DNA from: Streptomyces roseochromogenus subsp. oscitans DS 12.976 | GTDB lineage: Bacteria; Actinomycetota; Actinomycetes; Streptomycetales; Streptomycetaceae | NCBI RefSeq assembly: GCF_000497445.1 | Contig: NZ_CM002285.1 | Coordinates: 8,925,976 to 8,948,158, forward strand | Length of the DNA: 22,183 nucleotides | Direction: 5' to 3' | Part shown: piece by piece, positions 1-7,410 of the stretch | How the letters are laid out: every line of letters starts with the position of its first letter | Position numbering within the stretch: position 1 is the stretch's first letter | The notes under the pieces: generated by a model | Seen by the model: only the letters and a program-made list of their open reading frames with translations | Told to the model about the DNA's origin: nothing | Databases searched by the model: none | Translations under genes and position numbers: made by a program

Positions 1-90
1 GTCCGGCACCATCAGCTCCTCGCCTCGCCCACGCCGACGCCGGCGCTCGCGGCGGCCCGAGCCCTGGCCACGCCCGGCGTCCGCTGTCAC
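1..90 (-). CDS. nrfD: NrfD-type membrane subunit, N-terminal fragment (runs off left edge)
   Basis: Only the first 30 codons are inside the window. The GTG start at 90 overlaps the TGA of the upstream ferredoxin gene as GTGA, so the two are translationally coupled. The visible peptide has a very basic arginine-rich stretch followed by EELMVPD; a short MVP(D/E) segment just before the first membrane helix is what I expect from actinobacterial NrfD/PsrC-like quinol-interacting subunits. NrfD proteins anchor iron-sulfur/molybdopterin oxidoreductases to the membrane and exchange electrons with the quinone pool. The assignment rests on this short motif and on position directly after a four-cluster ferredoxin; no membrane helix is visible here. 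Confidence 0.6.
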   Translation of the reverse strand, partial: MTADAGRGQGSGRRERRRRRGRGEELMVPD

Positions 91-1019
91 CGGAGCCTCC
101 GTACGAAACCGCTCAGGGCGAGGGCGGCCAGGGAGGCGGCGGCCAGGGCCGCGTGCCGCCACATGCCGGGCAGGTCCCGCGTGGTGACCACCGGGTCCGG
201 GGGCAGACCGTAGACCTCCGGTTCGTCCAGCAGCAGGAAGAACGCCCCGGCACCGCCGACCCCGTCGTCCGGGCTCTCGCCGTACAGCCGCGCATCGCTC
301 ACGCCCGCGGCATGCAGCTGCGCCACCCGGGCCGCCGCCCGCTCCCGCAGCTCCTCCAGCGGGCCGAACTGGATCGAGTCGGTCGGGCAGGACTTCGCAC
401 AGGCCGGTTCCATACCGGCGCCGAGCCGGTCGTAGCACAGCGTGCACTTCCACACCCGGCCGTCGTCCTCGCGCTGGCCGATGACGCCGTACGGGCAGGC
501 GGGCACGCAATAGCCGCAGCCGTTGCAGATGTCGGGCTGGACGACGACCGTGCCGAACTCGGTGCGGAACAGCGCACCGGTGGGGCACACGTCCAGACAG
601 GCGGCGTGCGTGCAGTGCTTGCACACGTCGGATGCCATCAGCCAGCGCAGTTCGGTACGGCTGCCGGGGGCGACCGGGGAGATCCGGGCGGCGGCCGCGA
701 ACACGTCGACGTCGTCGTGCGCGACCCCGGGCTCCGGTCCGCCGAACGGCTTGCGCTGCTCGACGAAGGCAACATGCCGCCAGGTGTCGGCGCCGAGGCT
801 CTGGGTGTTGTCGTAGGACATGCCGGTCAGGGCGAGCCCGTCCTCCGGGACGGCGTTCCACTCCTTGCACGCCACCTCGCAGGCCTTGCAGCCGATGCAC
901 ACCGAGGTGTCGGTGAAGAAGCCCATCCTCGGCGGGGCGTCGGGATAGCCGGAGGCGCCGGCCACATCCGGCTCGGGGCCGTACAGAAGATGTTCGCGGA
1001 CCTCGCCGCCCTCCCTCAT
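87..1019 (-). CDS. 4Fe-4S dicluster ferredoxin subunit of a formate-dehydrogenase-like oxidoreductase (FdhB type)
   Basis: This 310-residue protein is the electron-transfer subunit expected to pass electrons between a molybdopterin catalytic subunit (not in the window) and the quinone pool. Sixteen cysteines form four cluster motifs: C41/C44/C47/C51, C133/C136/C141/C145, C165/C168/C171/C175 and C192/C195/C207/C211. The opening GFFTDTSVCIGCKACEVACKEWN is typical of FdhB/HybA-like proteins. A hydrophobic segment at about 288-305 followed by RRLR is a C-terminal membrane anchor, as in respiratory formate dehydrogenase beta subunits. The ATG at 1019 is chosen because GGAGG lies just upstream on the minus strand; the frame stays open for over 900 bases further upstream but without any recognisable protein. 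The next gene (NrfD) overlaps its stop. The substrate is not fixed by this subunit, so formate is an inference from family. Confidence 0.88.
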   Translation of the reverse strand: MREGGEVREHLLYGPEPDVAGASGYPDAPPRMGFFTDTSVCIGCKACEVACKEWNAVPEDGLALTGMSYDNTQSLGADTWRHVAFVEQRKPFGGPEPGVAHDDVDVFAAAARISPVAPGSRTELRWLMASDVCKHCTHAACLDVCPTGALFRTEFGTVVVQPDICNGCGYCVPACPYGVIGQREDDGRVWKCTLCYDRLGAGMEPACAKSCPTDSIQFGPLEELRERAAARVAQLHAAGVSDARLYGESPDDGVGGAGAFFLLLDEPEVYGLPPDPVVTTRDLPGMWRHAALAAASLAALALSGFVRRLR

Positions 1020-1113
1020 CGCCGCACCTCCTCGCTCGGGACTCCGCGCACTCCTCGGTCTTGAGCGTGGCACGGGTGCCCGCGCTCCGCTCGCGCGAAG
1101 CGGTCCAGGGGGT

Positions 1114-1151
1114 ACGGCGCACCGATGACCGGGGGCACGGCGCACCGATGA
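1114..1151. repeat. 15-bp direct repeat between fdhB-like gene and regulator
   Basis: The 15-base word acggcgcaccgatga occurs at 1114-1128 and again at 1137-1151, 23 bases apart, in the 155-base gap upstream of the ferredoxin gene. It could be a binding-site pair or a small tandem duplication; nothing else is seen in this gap. Confidence 0.5.
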
Positions 1152-1174
1152 ACGGCCCGGTGCCGGGTGCGGGA

Positions 1175-1750
1175 TCAGGTGCCGGTGACGACCCGCATGA
1201 AGACGACCGGTTCGGTGCCGTCGTTGCGGTAGGCGTACTGCTGGTCGCTGGCGATGACCGCGCTCCGGCCGGGAGCCACCACCTGCGGTCCGCTCTCCAG
1301 CGCCAGGGTCAGGCGGCCGGAGAGCACATGATGGATCTCCTGGGCGCCCGGCCGGTCGGGTTCGGCGTCGTAGCGGCCGCCGGGGGCCAGGGTCCAGCGC
1401 CACAGTTCGGCTGCCGGTTCCCGTGTCGCGCCCAGGAGCAGGGCCTGACTGCCGTCGGAGGCCTGCCATACGAGCGTGCCCTCGACCTGCTCGTCCGCCG
1501 CGTCCCGCTCGGGCAGGGCCAGCGCGGCGAAGTCGGTGTCCAGAGCCCGCGCGACGCGGTCGACGGTGGCGAGGCTCGGATTGGCCTGGCCCAGCTCGAT
1601 GTCGGTGAGCATCCGCCGGCTGAGCCCGCCGGCCTCGGCCAGCCGCTGCACGCTCCAGCCGCGCTGCTTGCGCAGTGCCCGGATGCGCCCGCCGATGCGG
1701 GTGACGAACTCCTGCGCGGCGCTGCTGTCGGTGGCCGGCTCGCTGCTCAT
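1175..1750 (-). CDS. XRE-family transcriptional regulator with C-terminal cupin domain
   Basis: The 191-residue protein has an N-terminal helix-turn-helix (about residues 15-75; SVQRLAEAGGLSRRMLTDIELGQANPSLATVDRVARAL) and a C-terminal cupin barrel (about 110-190; LAPGGRYDAEPDRPGAQEIHHVLSGRLTL). XRE-cupin proteins usually bind a small metabolite in the barrel and repress nearby catabolic genes. It is divergent from the cyclodeaminase/aminotransferase pair, its likely target. The start was placed at ATG 1750: an upstream in-frame ATG at 1771 lies inside the promoter region. On the minus strand TATAGT at 1763-1758 sits 8 bases before this ATG, so the mRNA is probably leaderless, and that -10 box lies in a palindrome that probably serves for autoregulation. 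The ligand is unknown; an amino acid or cyclic imino acid is a guess from the neighbours. Confidence 0.88.
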   Translation of the reverse strand: MSSEPATDSSAAQEFVTRIGGRIRALRKQRGWSVQRLAEAGGLSRRMLTDIELGQANPSLATVDRVARALDTDFAALALPERDAADEQVEGTLVWQASDGSQALLLGATREPAAELWRWTLAPGGRYDAEPDRPGAQEIHHVLSGRLTLALESGPQVVAPGRSAVIASDQQYAYRNDGTEPVVFMRVVTGT

Positions 1751-1755
1751 GATGA

Positions 1756-1767
1756 GCACTATAGTGC
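1756..1767. promoter_or_regulatory. Palindromic operator overlapping the regulator's -10 box
   Basis: A perfect 12-base palindrome (gcactatagtgc) directly upstream of the XRE-cupin start. On the minus strand its centre reads TATAGT, which fits a -10 box 8 bases before the ATG. It shares the pattern GAGCA-n-TATA-n-TGC with the larger palindrome 40 bases away. Confidence 0.65.
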
Positions 1768-1775
1768 ACAAAAAC

Positions 1776-1805
1776 TTGCCCCAGCCGCCTAGTGAGCAAT
1801 ATATT
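1776..1805 (+). promoter_or_regulatory. Promoter for the cyclodeaminase/aminotransferase pair
   Basis: TTGCCC at 1776-1781 and TATATT at 1800-1805 are separated by 18 bases. A start site about 7 bases after the -10 box would coincide with GTG 1813, giving a leaderless transcript; no Shine-Dalgarno sequence precedes that codon. Confidence 0.55.
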
Positions 1806-1811
1806 GCTCAC
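1792..1811. promoter_or_regulatory. 20-bp perfect palindrome, putative XRE-cupin operator
   Basis: Bases 1792-1811 read identically on both strands (gtgagcaata + tattgctcac). The centre contains the -10 hexamer of the rightward promoter. Its centre is 40 bases from that of the 12-bp palindrome and the two share half-site features, which suggests one regulator controls both directions. Confidence 0.7.
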
Positions 1812-1812
1812 C

Positions 1813-2664
1813 GTGCGAGCAGTCACCACGCCCCATGTCCCCGAGCAGGCCGTACTGGCGGCGCTGCGCGATGCCTTCGCGGACCTTTCCCGCGGCACGT
1901 CGTCGGCACCCGGCCAGTTCGCCGTCGGTCTTCCCGGCGGCGGTGACGTCATCCACTACCCGGCCGTGCGGCCCGGCGCCGGGATCTACGCGGTCAAGGT
2001 CTCCCCGTACCCTCCGCGGCCGTCCGGCGGCGCGCTGGTCACCGCCTGGACGATGCTGGTGAGCCTGTCCACGGGGCAGCCGCTCGCGCTGCTCGACGCC
2101 TCGGGCCTGACCGCGGAGCGCACCGCGGCCACCACCGTGCTCGCCGCCGACCTCCTGCTGCCGTCCGACGACGCCCGCACCGCGGCCATCGTCGGATACG
2201 GCCGCCCCGGTCGTGCACACGCCCGCTACCTGCGCCTCGTCCGCCCCGGTATGGCCGGCCGCGCGTTCTCCCGGTCGCGGCCCCAGTCCGTGGACGACGG
2301 TGTCCAGGCCGTCGCCGGCGTCCGCGAGGCCGTGGCGGGCGCGGACCTGGTGATGCTGTGCACCTCGGTCGCCGGTGACGTACCGGACCCCTTGATCTGG
2401 CCCCGGGCACGGTCGTCACCTCGATCTCGGCCAACGCCCCCGACGACGGCCGCCGAGCTGGTCCAGGCCGCCGCGTCCGGCTGGGACGCCGCCGCGGTCC
2501 GCGGCGATCTGGCCGGTCTGGTCGCCGGCCACGCCCCACGCCCCGGCGGGCAGCGCCAGGTGTACTTCCGGTCCGTGGGCCCGGGCACCGAGGACGCGGC
2601 CGTCGCCCGGGCCGCCTACGAGTACGACACCGACACCACCGACACCACCGAGGAACAGCCCTGA
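1813..2664 (+). CDS. Ornithine cyclodeaminase / mu-crystallin family protein, with compensating frameshifts
   Basis: Members of this NAD(P)-dependent family cyclise ornithine to proline or reduce cyclic imino acids. The N-terminal half is normal: GIYAVKVSPYPP (substrate-binding lysine), ERTAATTVLAADLL (conserved RTAAT) and a Rossmann loop GYGRPGRAH. From about 2391 to 2454 the expected sequence (DLAPGTVVTSISANAPDDGR) is present in a different frame; a one-base loss near 2391 and a one-base gain near 2454 restore the frame. The family's catalytic aspartate normally lies in this NAPD region, so as read it is lost. After it about 20-30 residues appear missing before QAAASGWDAAAVRGDLA. The total of 283 residues is short for a family of about 310-330. 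GTG 1813 is preferred to GTG 1792, which lies in the palindrome. The stop overlaps the aminotransferase ATG (TGATG). The exact substrate cannot be told. Confidence 0.75.
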   Translation: MRAVTTPHVPEQAVLAALRDAFADLSRGTSSAPGQFAVGLPGGGDVIHYPAVRPGAGIYAVKVSPYPPRPSGGALVTAWTMLVSLSTGQPLALLDASGLTAERTAATTVLAADLLLPSDDARTAAIVGYGRPGRAHARYLRLVRPGMAGRAFSRSRPQSVDDGVQAVAGVREAVAGADLVMLCTSVAGDVPDPLIWPRARSSPRSRPTPPTTAAELVQAAASGWDAAAVRGDLAGLVAGHAPRPGGQRQVYFRSVGPGTEDAAVARAAYEYDTDTTDTTEEQP

Positions 2665-3797
2665 TGAAGATCCGCGAGTTCGAGGTCGAGCGCTGGATGA
2701 ACGACCACGAGGAGACCTGCCGCTACAACCTGGCCGAGACCTGCGTCCGCTCGCTCACCACCGCGGAGCTGCTGGCCCTGTCCGGCCGCCGCGAAGAGGT
2801 ACTGGCCGAGCTGGAGGCCACCCCGCTCACCTACGGCCCGATCCCGGGCAGCCTGCGCCTGCGCCTGCGCCGCCTGGTCGCCGGCCTCTACACGGCCCAG
2901 GGGCCGGACAACGTCCTGATCACCCATGGGGCGATAGGTGCGAACGCCCTCGTGCACAGCACGCTCGTCGAGCCGGGGGACCACGTCGTGGCCGTGGTCC
3001 CCACCTACCAGCAGCACTACTCCATCCCGGACAGCTACGGCGCCCGCGTCGACCACCTGCCGCTGCGCGAGGAGAACGGCTGGCTGCCCGATCTCGACGC
3101 ACTCGACCGCCTGGTCACCCCGGACACCAGGCTCATCGCCGTCAACAACCCCAACAACCCCACCGGTGCCCTCATCGACGAGGCCGGTCTGACCCGCATC
3201 GCCAAGATCGCCGAGCGGGCCGGGGCATGGGTGCTGTGCGACGAGGTCTACCGGGGCGTGGACCAGCACGGCGACGGATTCACCACCTCCATCGCCGACC
3301 TGTACGAACGCGGCATCTCCACCGGCAGCATGTCCAAGCCGTTCTCGCTGGCCGGGCTGCGCCTGGGCTGGATCGTCGGCCCGACCGGACTGCTGGCCGA
3401 CGTCGCCACGCACCGGGACTACAGCACCATCAGCGTCGGACGCGTCGACGACCTGCTGGCCTGCGTCGCTCTGGAGAACAAGGACGCGATCCTGGCCCGC
3501 GCCCACCGGATCACCCGCACCAACCTCGCCGTCCTGGACGAGTGGGTCACCGGCCGCGACGACATCGGCTACGTACGTCCCGCCTCCGGCACCACGGCCC
3601 TGCTGCGCTACCGCGCCCCGATCGGCTCCTACGCGTTCTGCACCCGCCTGCTGGAGCGGACCGGCGTCATGTTCACCCCCGGCGCCGCGTTCGGCATCGA
3701 GCACACCGTGCGCATCGGCTTCGCCGACGACACCGAGACTCTGCGCACCGGCCTGGACCTGGCCGGCGGGTTCCTCGACCACCTCGCCCAGGCCTGA
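2664..3797 (+). CDS. PLP-dependent class I/II aminotransferase
   Basis: This 377-residue fold-type I enzyme has the expected landmarks: NNPNNPTG at 161-168 (Asn165 contacts the cofactor), CDEVYR with Asp193 and Tyr196, SMSKPFSLAGLRLGW with the Schiff-base lysine Lys225, and Arg350 in HTVRIGFA for the substrate carboxylate. It is full length and intact, unlike the gene it overlaps by one base. The opening (KIREFEVERWMNDHEE...YNLAET) is that of a subgroup I associate loosely with capreomycidine-synthase-like enzymes, but I cannot place it more exactly. Coupling to a cyclodeaminase-family gene and control by an XRE-cupin regulator suggest a small amino-acid degradation or conversion unit, possibly acting on ornithine, arginine or a related diamino acid. 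It ends 12 bases before the convergent ATPase gene. Confidence 0.85.
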   Translation: MKIREFEVERWMNDHEETCRYNLAETCVRSLTTAELLALSGRREEVLAELEATPLTYGPIPGSLRLRLRRLVAGLYTAQGPDNVLITHGAIGANALVHSTLVEPGDHVVAVVPTYQQHYSIPDSYGARVDHLPLREENGWLPDLDALDRLVTPDTRLIAVNNPNNPTGALIDEAGLTRIAKIAERAGAWVLCDEVYRGVDQHGDGFTTSIADLYERGISTGSMSKPFSLAGLRLGWIVGPTGLLADVATHRDYSTISVGRVDDLLACVALENKDAILARAHRITRTNLAVLDEWVTGRDDIGYVRPASGTTALLRYRAPIGSYAFCTRLLERTGVMFTPGAAFGIEHTVRIGFADDTETLRTGLDLAGGFLDHLAQA

Positions 3798-3809
3798 CCG
3801 TGGACGGAC

Positions 3810-4250
3810 TCACTCCTCCTCGGCGGTGAGCGGCACGGTCGCCGTGACCCGCTTGCCGTGGGGCAGCCAGGTCACCTCGAGGCCGCGGGACAGCAGCGCG
3901 ACGAGAAACAGCCCGTGCCCGCCGACGCGCAGGGGATCGGGAGGCCGCCGCCGGGGCGGCTCGGCAGAGGAGTCCGTCACCGAGACGCGCAGTGCGGCGC
4001 CGTCCGGCGTCAACTCCAGGCGCAGGGCGCACGGGCCGGGCGCATGCAGGGCCGCGTTGGTGACGAGTTCGCTGACGACGAGCCGGGCGTCCTGCACCGA
4101 GCGCCGCGCGGGCGCGGGCCGTACCCGGGAGAGCAGGGCGGCGACGGCGTCCCTGGCGTCGGCGATGCGGGGTACGCCGGTGTCCCAGGCACGGCTGTAG
4201 CTGAGCGGGCGGGGCCGCGTCGTCGCGTGCGCCCCGAGCGGGGTGTCCAT
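3810..4250 (-). CDS. RsbW-like anti-sigma/regulatory ATP-binding protein (HATPase_c_2)
   Basis: A 146-residue single-domain histidine-kinase-like ATPase of the kind abundant in Streptomyces. The N box is LVVSELVTNAALHA (Glu61, Asn65), the G1 box VTDSS (Asp93) and the G2 loop RVGGHGLFLVALLS (110-120). Such proteins typically bind a partner sigma factor or anti-anti-sigma factor, sometimes phosphorylating the latter. No partner gene is adjacent, so it looks like one of the orphan copies common in this genus. ATG 4250 is chosen because a GAGGGAGAG ribosome-binding sequence lies upstream and the domain begins soon after; the frame extends to 4388 with no recognisable protein. Confidence 0.85.
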   Translation of the reverse strand: MDTPLGAHATTRPRPLSYSRAWDTGVPRIADARDAVAALLSRVRPAPARRSVQDARLVVSELVTNAALHAPGPCALRLELTPDGAALRVSVTDSSAEPPRRRPPDPLRVGGHGLFLVALLSRGLEVTWLPHGKRVTATVPLTAEEE

Positions 4251-4438
4251 ACGCGGTCGCTCTCTCCCTCCTGGCCAGGATCTCTTCCTGTGCGTACGGG
4301 CTGTGCCCACGGGATTGTCCCGTCGATGCCCGGCTACCCGCTGAGCCGCCGAACAAGGTGACGTTCGCCGGGATTCCCCCGATTGCACAGGAACCCCCGG
4401 GTCACAGGCACCGGTCCGGGCGAATTACTTATGCTTGG

Positions 4439-4468
4439 TTGAACAGCCCAGACTGATAAACCTATCGT
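4439..4468 (+). promoter_or_regulatory. Promoter of the MarR/exporter operon
   Basis: TTGAAC (4439-4444) and TATCGT (4463-4468) are 18 bases apart, with the -10 box ending 8 bases before ATG 4477. This predicts a leaderless transcript. The short inverted repeat gtta-g-taac (4468-4476) between -10 and ATG is a possible MarR site. Confidence 0.5.
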
Positions 4469-4476
4469 TAGTAACC

Positions 4477-4899
4477 ATGGACACGGTTGCACTGGCCGCC
4501 GCGCTGCGGCTGACCATGGGCCGCACCGTCCGCCGACTGCGTCAGGCGCACGCGGTCGGGGACGTCACGCTGTCCGGTGTCTCGGTGCTGGCCCGGCTGG
4601 CCCGTACCGGTCCGGACTCGCCCGGCTCGCTCGCCGACTCCGAGCAGGTCCGGCCGCAGGCGATGGCCAGCACCCTCGCCGGACTCGAACAACGCGGACT
4701 GGTGAGCCGCACCCCCGACACGGCCGACGGCCGCCGGGCCATCGTGTCGATCACCGACGAGGGACGGACGATGCTGGAGCAGCGCCGTTCCGAGTCCGTG
4801 GGCCGCCTCGCCCGTGCCCTGGACGAGTTCACCCCGCAGGAGCGGCAGGCCCTGCAGGACGTCCTGCCCCTGCTCGACCGACTGGCGGAACGACTGTGA
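4477..4899 (+). CDS. MarR-family transcriptional regulator
   Basis: A 140-residue winged-helix regulator: DNA-recognition region around residues 30-95 (VTLSGVSVLARLAR...QAMASTLAGLEQRGLVSRTPDTADGRRAIVSITDEG, the last part being the wing) flanked by dimerisation helices. MarR proteins usually repress an adjacent exporter and release DNA on binding a phenolic or drug-like ligand. Its TGA overlaps the GTG start of the exporter as GTGA, so regulator and pump are co-translated and probably autoregulated. An earlier in-frame start at 4435 is rejected because it lies in the promoter. Confidence 0.9.
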   Translation: MDTVALAAALRLTMGRTVRRLRQAHAVGDVTLSGVSVLARLARTGPDSPGSLADSEQVRPQAMASTLAGLEQRGLVSRTPDTADGRRAIVSITDEGRTMLEQRRSESVGRLARALDEFTPQERQALQDVLPLLDRLAERL

Positions 4900-6731
4900 C
4901 CGGCCCCGCACCCGCCCCGCACGGCCCCGCCTCGCGTGGCGCCGACGGGTTCGGCATACGCGCCCGGCTGCTCGCCGGTTCCGCCCGGCTCCGGGACACA
5001 CCTCCGGGCCCCGGCTACAAGTGGGTCGCCCTCTCCAACACCACGCTCGGCGTCCTGATCGCCACCATGGACGCCTCCATAGTGATCATCTCGCTGCCGG
5101 CGATCTTCCGCGGCATCGGCCTCGACCCGCTCGCGGCCGGCAACATCGGCTATCTGCTGTGGATGATCCTCGGCTATCTGCTGGTGTCGGCCGTCCTCGT
5201 GGTCGTCCTCGGCCGGCTCGGCGACATGTTCGGGCGGGTCCGGATCTACAACCTCGGCTTCCTGGTCTTCGCGTGCGCCTCCGTCGCCCTGTCCCTCGAC
5301 CCGTTCCAGGCGGGCGCGGGCGCGCTCTGGCTGATCCTGTGGCGTGTCGTGCAGGCCTTCGGCGGCTCCATGCTCACCGCCAACTCGGCGGCCATCCTCA
5401 CCGACGCCTTCCCGGCCCGGCAGCGCGGCATGGCCCTCGGCATCAATCAGATCACCGCGCTCGCGGGGCAGTTCCTCGGCCTGCTTGCCGGCGGTCTGCT
5501 CGCCGCGGTCGACTGGCGGGCGGTGTTCTGTGTGAGCGTCCCGGTCAGCATCACCGGCACCGTCTGGTCGTATCTGAGCCTGCGCGAGACCTCGGCCGGC
5601 GGACGCGGCCACATCGACTGGGCCGGCAATCTCACCTTCGCCTCGGGCGCCGGCATCCTGCTGGCGGGCATCACCTACGGCATCCAGCCCTACGGCGGCC
5701 ACCCCACCGGCTGGACCAGCCCCTGGGTGCTCACCGGCCTGATCGGCGGCGCCTTCCTGCTGCTGGTGTTCTGCTTCGTCGAGACCCGGACCGCCGAACC
5801 GATGTTCCGGCTCTCGCTGTTCAGGGTGCGGGCGTTCGCCGCCGGCAACCTGGCCGCGCTGCTGACCGCGATCGCCCGCGGCGGACTCCAGTTCATGCTG
5901 ATCATCTGGCTGCAGGGCATCTGGCTGCCGCTGCACGGCTACGACTTCGAGGACACCCCGCTGTGGGCCGGCATCTTCATGCTGCCGCTCACCCTCGGCT
6001 TCCTCGTCGCCGGACCGGTCTCCGGCTATCTGTCCGACCGGTTCGGCGCCCGCCTCTTCTCCACCGTCGGGCTGCTCGTCGTCGCCGCGTCCTTCCTCGG
6101 CCTGCTGGCTCTGCCGGTGAATTTCGACTACGGCGTCTTCGCGGCTCTGCTGCTGCTCAACGGCCTGGGGCAGGGCATGTTCTCCTCGCCCAACACCTCC
6201 TCCATCATGGGCAGCGTGCCGGCCCGCTACCGTGGCGTCGCCTCCGGGATGCGCTCCACCTTCCAGAACTCCGGTACGGCCCTGTCCATCGGCGTCTTCT
6301 TCTCGCTGATGGTCTCCGGGCTCGCAGGCACCCTGCCGAAGACGCTCAGCGGCGGACTCCAGGCGCACGGCGTGCCCGCCGGGACCGCGCACGAGGTGGC
6401 CTCGCTGCCGCCGGTCAGTACCCTGTTCGCCACGTTCCTCGGCAACAACCCGATCGGCCATCTGCTCGGCGACGGCGGCACCCTGGACCATCTGACCGCC
6501 GCCCAGCGCGCCACCCTGACCGGTCACACCTTCTTCCCGGAGCTGGTCTCCGGGCCCTTCCACCACGGCCTGACCATCGTCTTCGGCGTGGCCACGGGCA
6601 TGGCCCTGGTCTCCGCGCTCGCCTCCGCCCTGCGCGGCGGCCCCGAACGCGCCGACGGCGACCCGTCCGAGCCCGGCCCGGCCCACGGCACGAAAGGACA
6701 GCCGGCACGGCGCACGGCGCGCTCCTCGTGA
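4896..6731 (+). CDS. MFS drug exporter, DHA2 (14-TM, EmrB/QacA-like) family
   Basis: A 611-residue integral membrane transporter, the usual length for 14-helix DHA2 proteins with an extended C-terminus. The N-terminal cytosolic leader of about 45 residues is followed by helix 1 with TMDASIVIISLPAI (the family's D-x-T/S-I-V motif) and by motif A, GRLGDMFGRVRIYN. It is expected to export hydrophobic or aromatic compounds by proton antiport. A hydrophilic loop at about residues 470-550 before the last helices is longer than in many relatives. GTG 4896 overlaps the MarR stop; the TGA at 6729-6731 overlaps the ATG of the isochorismatase remnant by one base, so all three were one operon. The substrate is unknown. 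Confidence 0.9.
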   Translation: MTGPAPAPHGPASRGADGFGIRARLLAGSARLRDTPPGPGYKWVALSNTTLGVLIATMDASIVIISLPAIFRGIGLDPLAAGNIGYLLWMILGYLLVSAVLVVVLGRLGDMFGRVRIYNLGFLVFACASVALSLDPFQAGAGALWLILWRVVQAFGGSMLTANSAAILTDAFPARQRGMALGINQITALAGQFLGLLAGGLLAAVDWRAVFCVSVPVSITGTVWSYLSLRETSAGGRGHIDWAGNLTFASGAGILLAGITYGIQPYGGHPTGWTSPWVLTGLIGGAFLLLVFCFVETRTAEPMFRLSLFRVRAFAAGNLAALLTAIARGGLQFMLIIWLQGIWLPLHGYDFEDTPLWAGIFMLPLTLGFLVAGPVSGYLSDRFGARLFSTVGLLVVAASFLGLLALPVNFDYGVFAALLLLNGLGQGMFSSPNTSSIMGSVPARYRGVASGMRSTFQNSGTALSIGVFFSLMVSGLAGTLPKTLSGGLQAHGVPAGTAHEVASLPPVSTLFATFLGNNPIGHLLGDGGTLDHLTAAQRATLTGHTFFPELVSGPFHHGLTIVFGVATGMALVSALASALRGGPERADGDPSEPGPAHGTKGQPARRTARSS

Positions 6732-6936
6732 TGGACGTTCAGGGCTCCCTCGCGGAGCGCTTCGACGAGGACGACTGCCTGCCGCGCCTCGCCGACGCCG
6801 TCGAGGCCGCCCGCGAAGCCGGGCTGCCGGTCCTCTGCCTGGTCATCGGCTTCCGCCCCGGACATCCCGAAGTCAGCCCGGGCAACAAGGCGTTCAGCGC
6901 GGTCGCCGGTTCCGGCCGGTTCGCCGAGGGCGACCC

Positions 6937-6942
6937 GGGGGG
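6937..6942 (+). other. Frameshift site: run of six G
   Basis: The protein reading continues across this run only if one G is removed (CCG GGG GCG GAG). It may be a real mutation or a homopolymer error. Confidence 0.75.
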
Positions 6943-7040
6943 CGGAGATCCACCCCGACGTCGCTCCGCGCCCCGGCGCGGTCGTGTTCACAAAACGGTG
7001 CGTGAGCGCGTTCGCGGGCAGCGACCTCGACCTGGTGCCA

Positions 7041-7177
7041 GAGCCTGTCGGGCGGATCAGGTCGCGGGAAAGTGACGGCGCTTCATCAGCGGTGGTGAGC
7101 GGGGGCGATGGGGGTGCGCCTGCGCGCGTATTCGAGTGTGGGGAGCGTCCAGCTGACAGGATCCGCCGGACAGGCCG
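7041..7177. mobile_element. MITE-like insertion with terminal inverted repeats, no transposase
   Basis: Bases 7041-7063 and the reverse complement of 7155-7177 agree at 18 of 23 positions; the core 7043-7058 agrees at 15 of 16 (GCCTGTC-G/C-GGCGGATC). The element interrupts the isochorismatase reading exactly. The flanks ccag (7038-7041) and ctag (7178-7181) may be a diverged 4-bp target duplication. The termini resemble those of IS elements common in Streptomyces; an internal minus-strand peptide beginning MKRRHFPAT may be an IS remnant, but there is no transposase. Confidence 0.75.
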
Positions 7178-7410
7178 CTAGGAGCGGGCGGGATCGGCCA
7201 CCTCGTGCTCACCGGCATCGCCACCAGCGGCGTCGTGCTGTCCACCGTGCGCCAGGCCGCCGACCTCGACTACCGCCTGACCGTGCTCGCGGGCGGCTGC
7301 CTGGACAGCGACCCCGAGGTGCACGACGTCCTCACCCGGAAGGTCTTCCCGCGCCAGGCGGACGTGCTGTCCGTCGCCGAGTGGACCAAGAGGCTCACCG
7401 CGGACCGGTC

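Noticed and set aside
1792..1812. GTG 1792 as start of the cyclodeaminase-like gene
   Set aside because: It lies in the palindrome upstream of the likely transcription start, has no ribosome-binding site, and would add residues outside the family's usual N-terminus.
1020..1952. N-terminal extension of the ferredoxin gene to 1952
   Set aside because: The extension overlaps the XRE-cupin gene and its promoter and has shadow composition. A good ribosome-binding site precedes ATG 1019.
4542..6686. 714-codon minus-strand open frame opposite the MFS exporter
   Set aside because: Low-complexity E/G/Q/A/R antisense translation; the plus strand encodes a complete 14-TM transporter.
7057..7245. Transposase remnant on the minus strand within the insertion
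   Set aside because: The peptide beginning MKRRHFPAT ends after a few residues and has no DDE-type motif, so the element is treated as non-autonomous.
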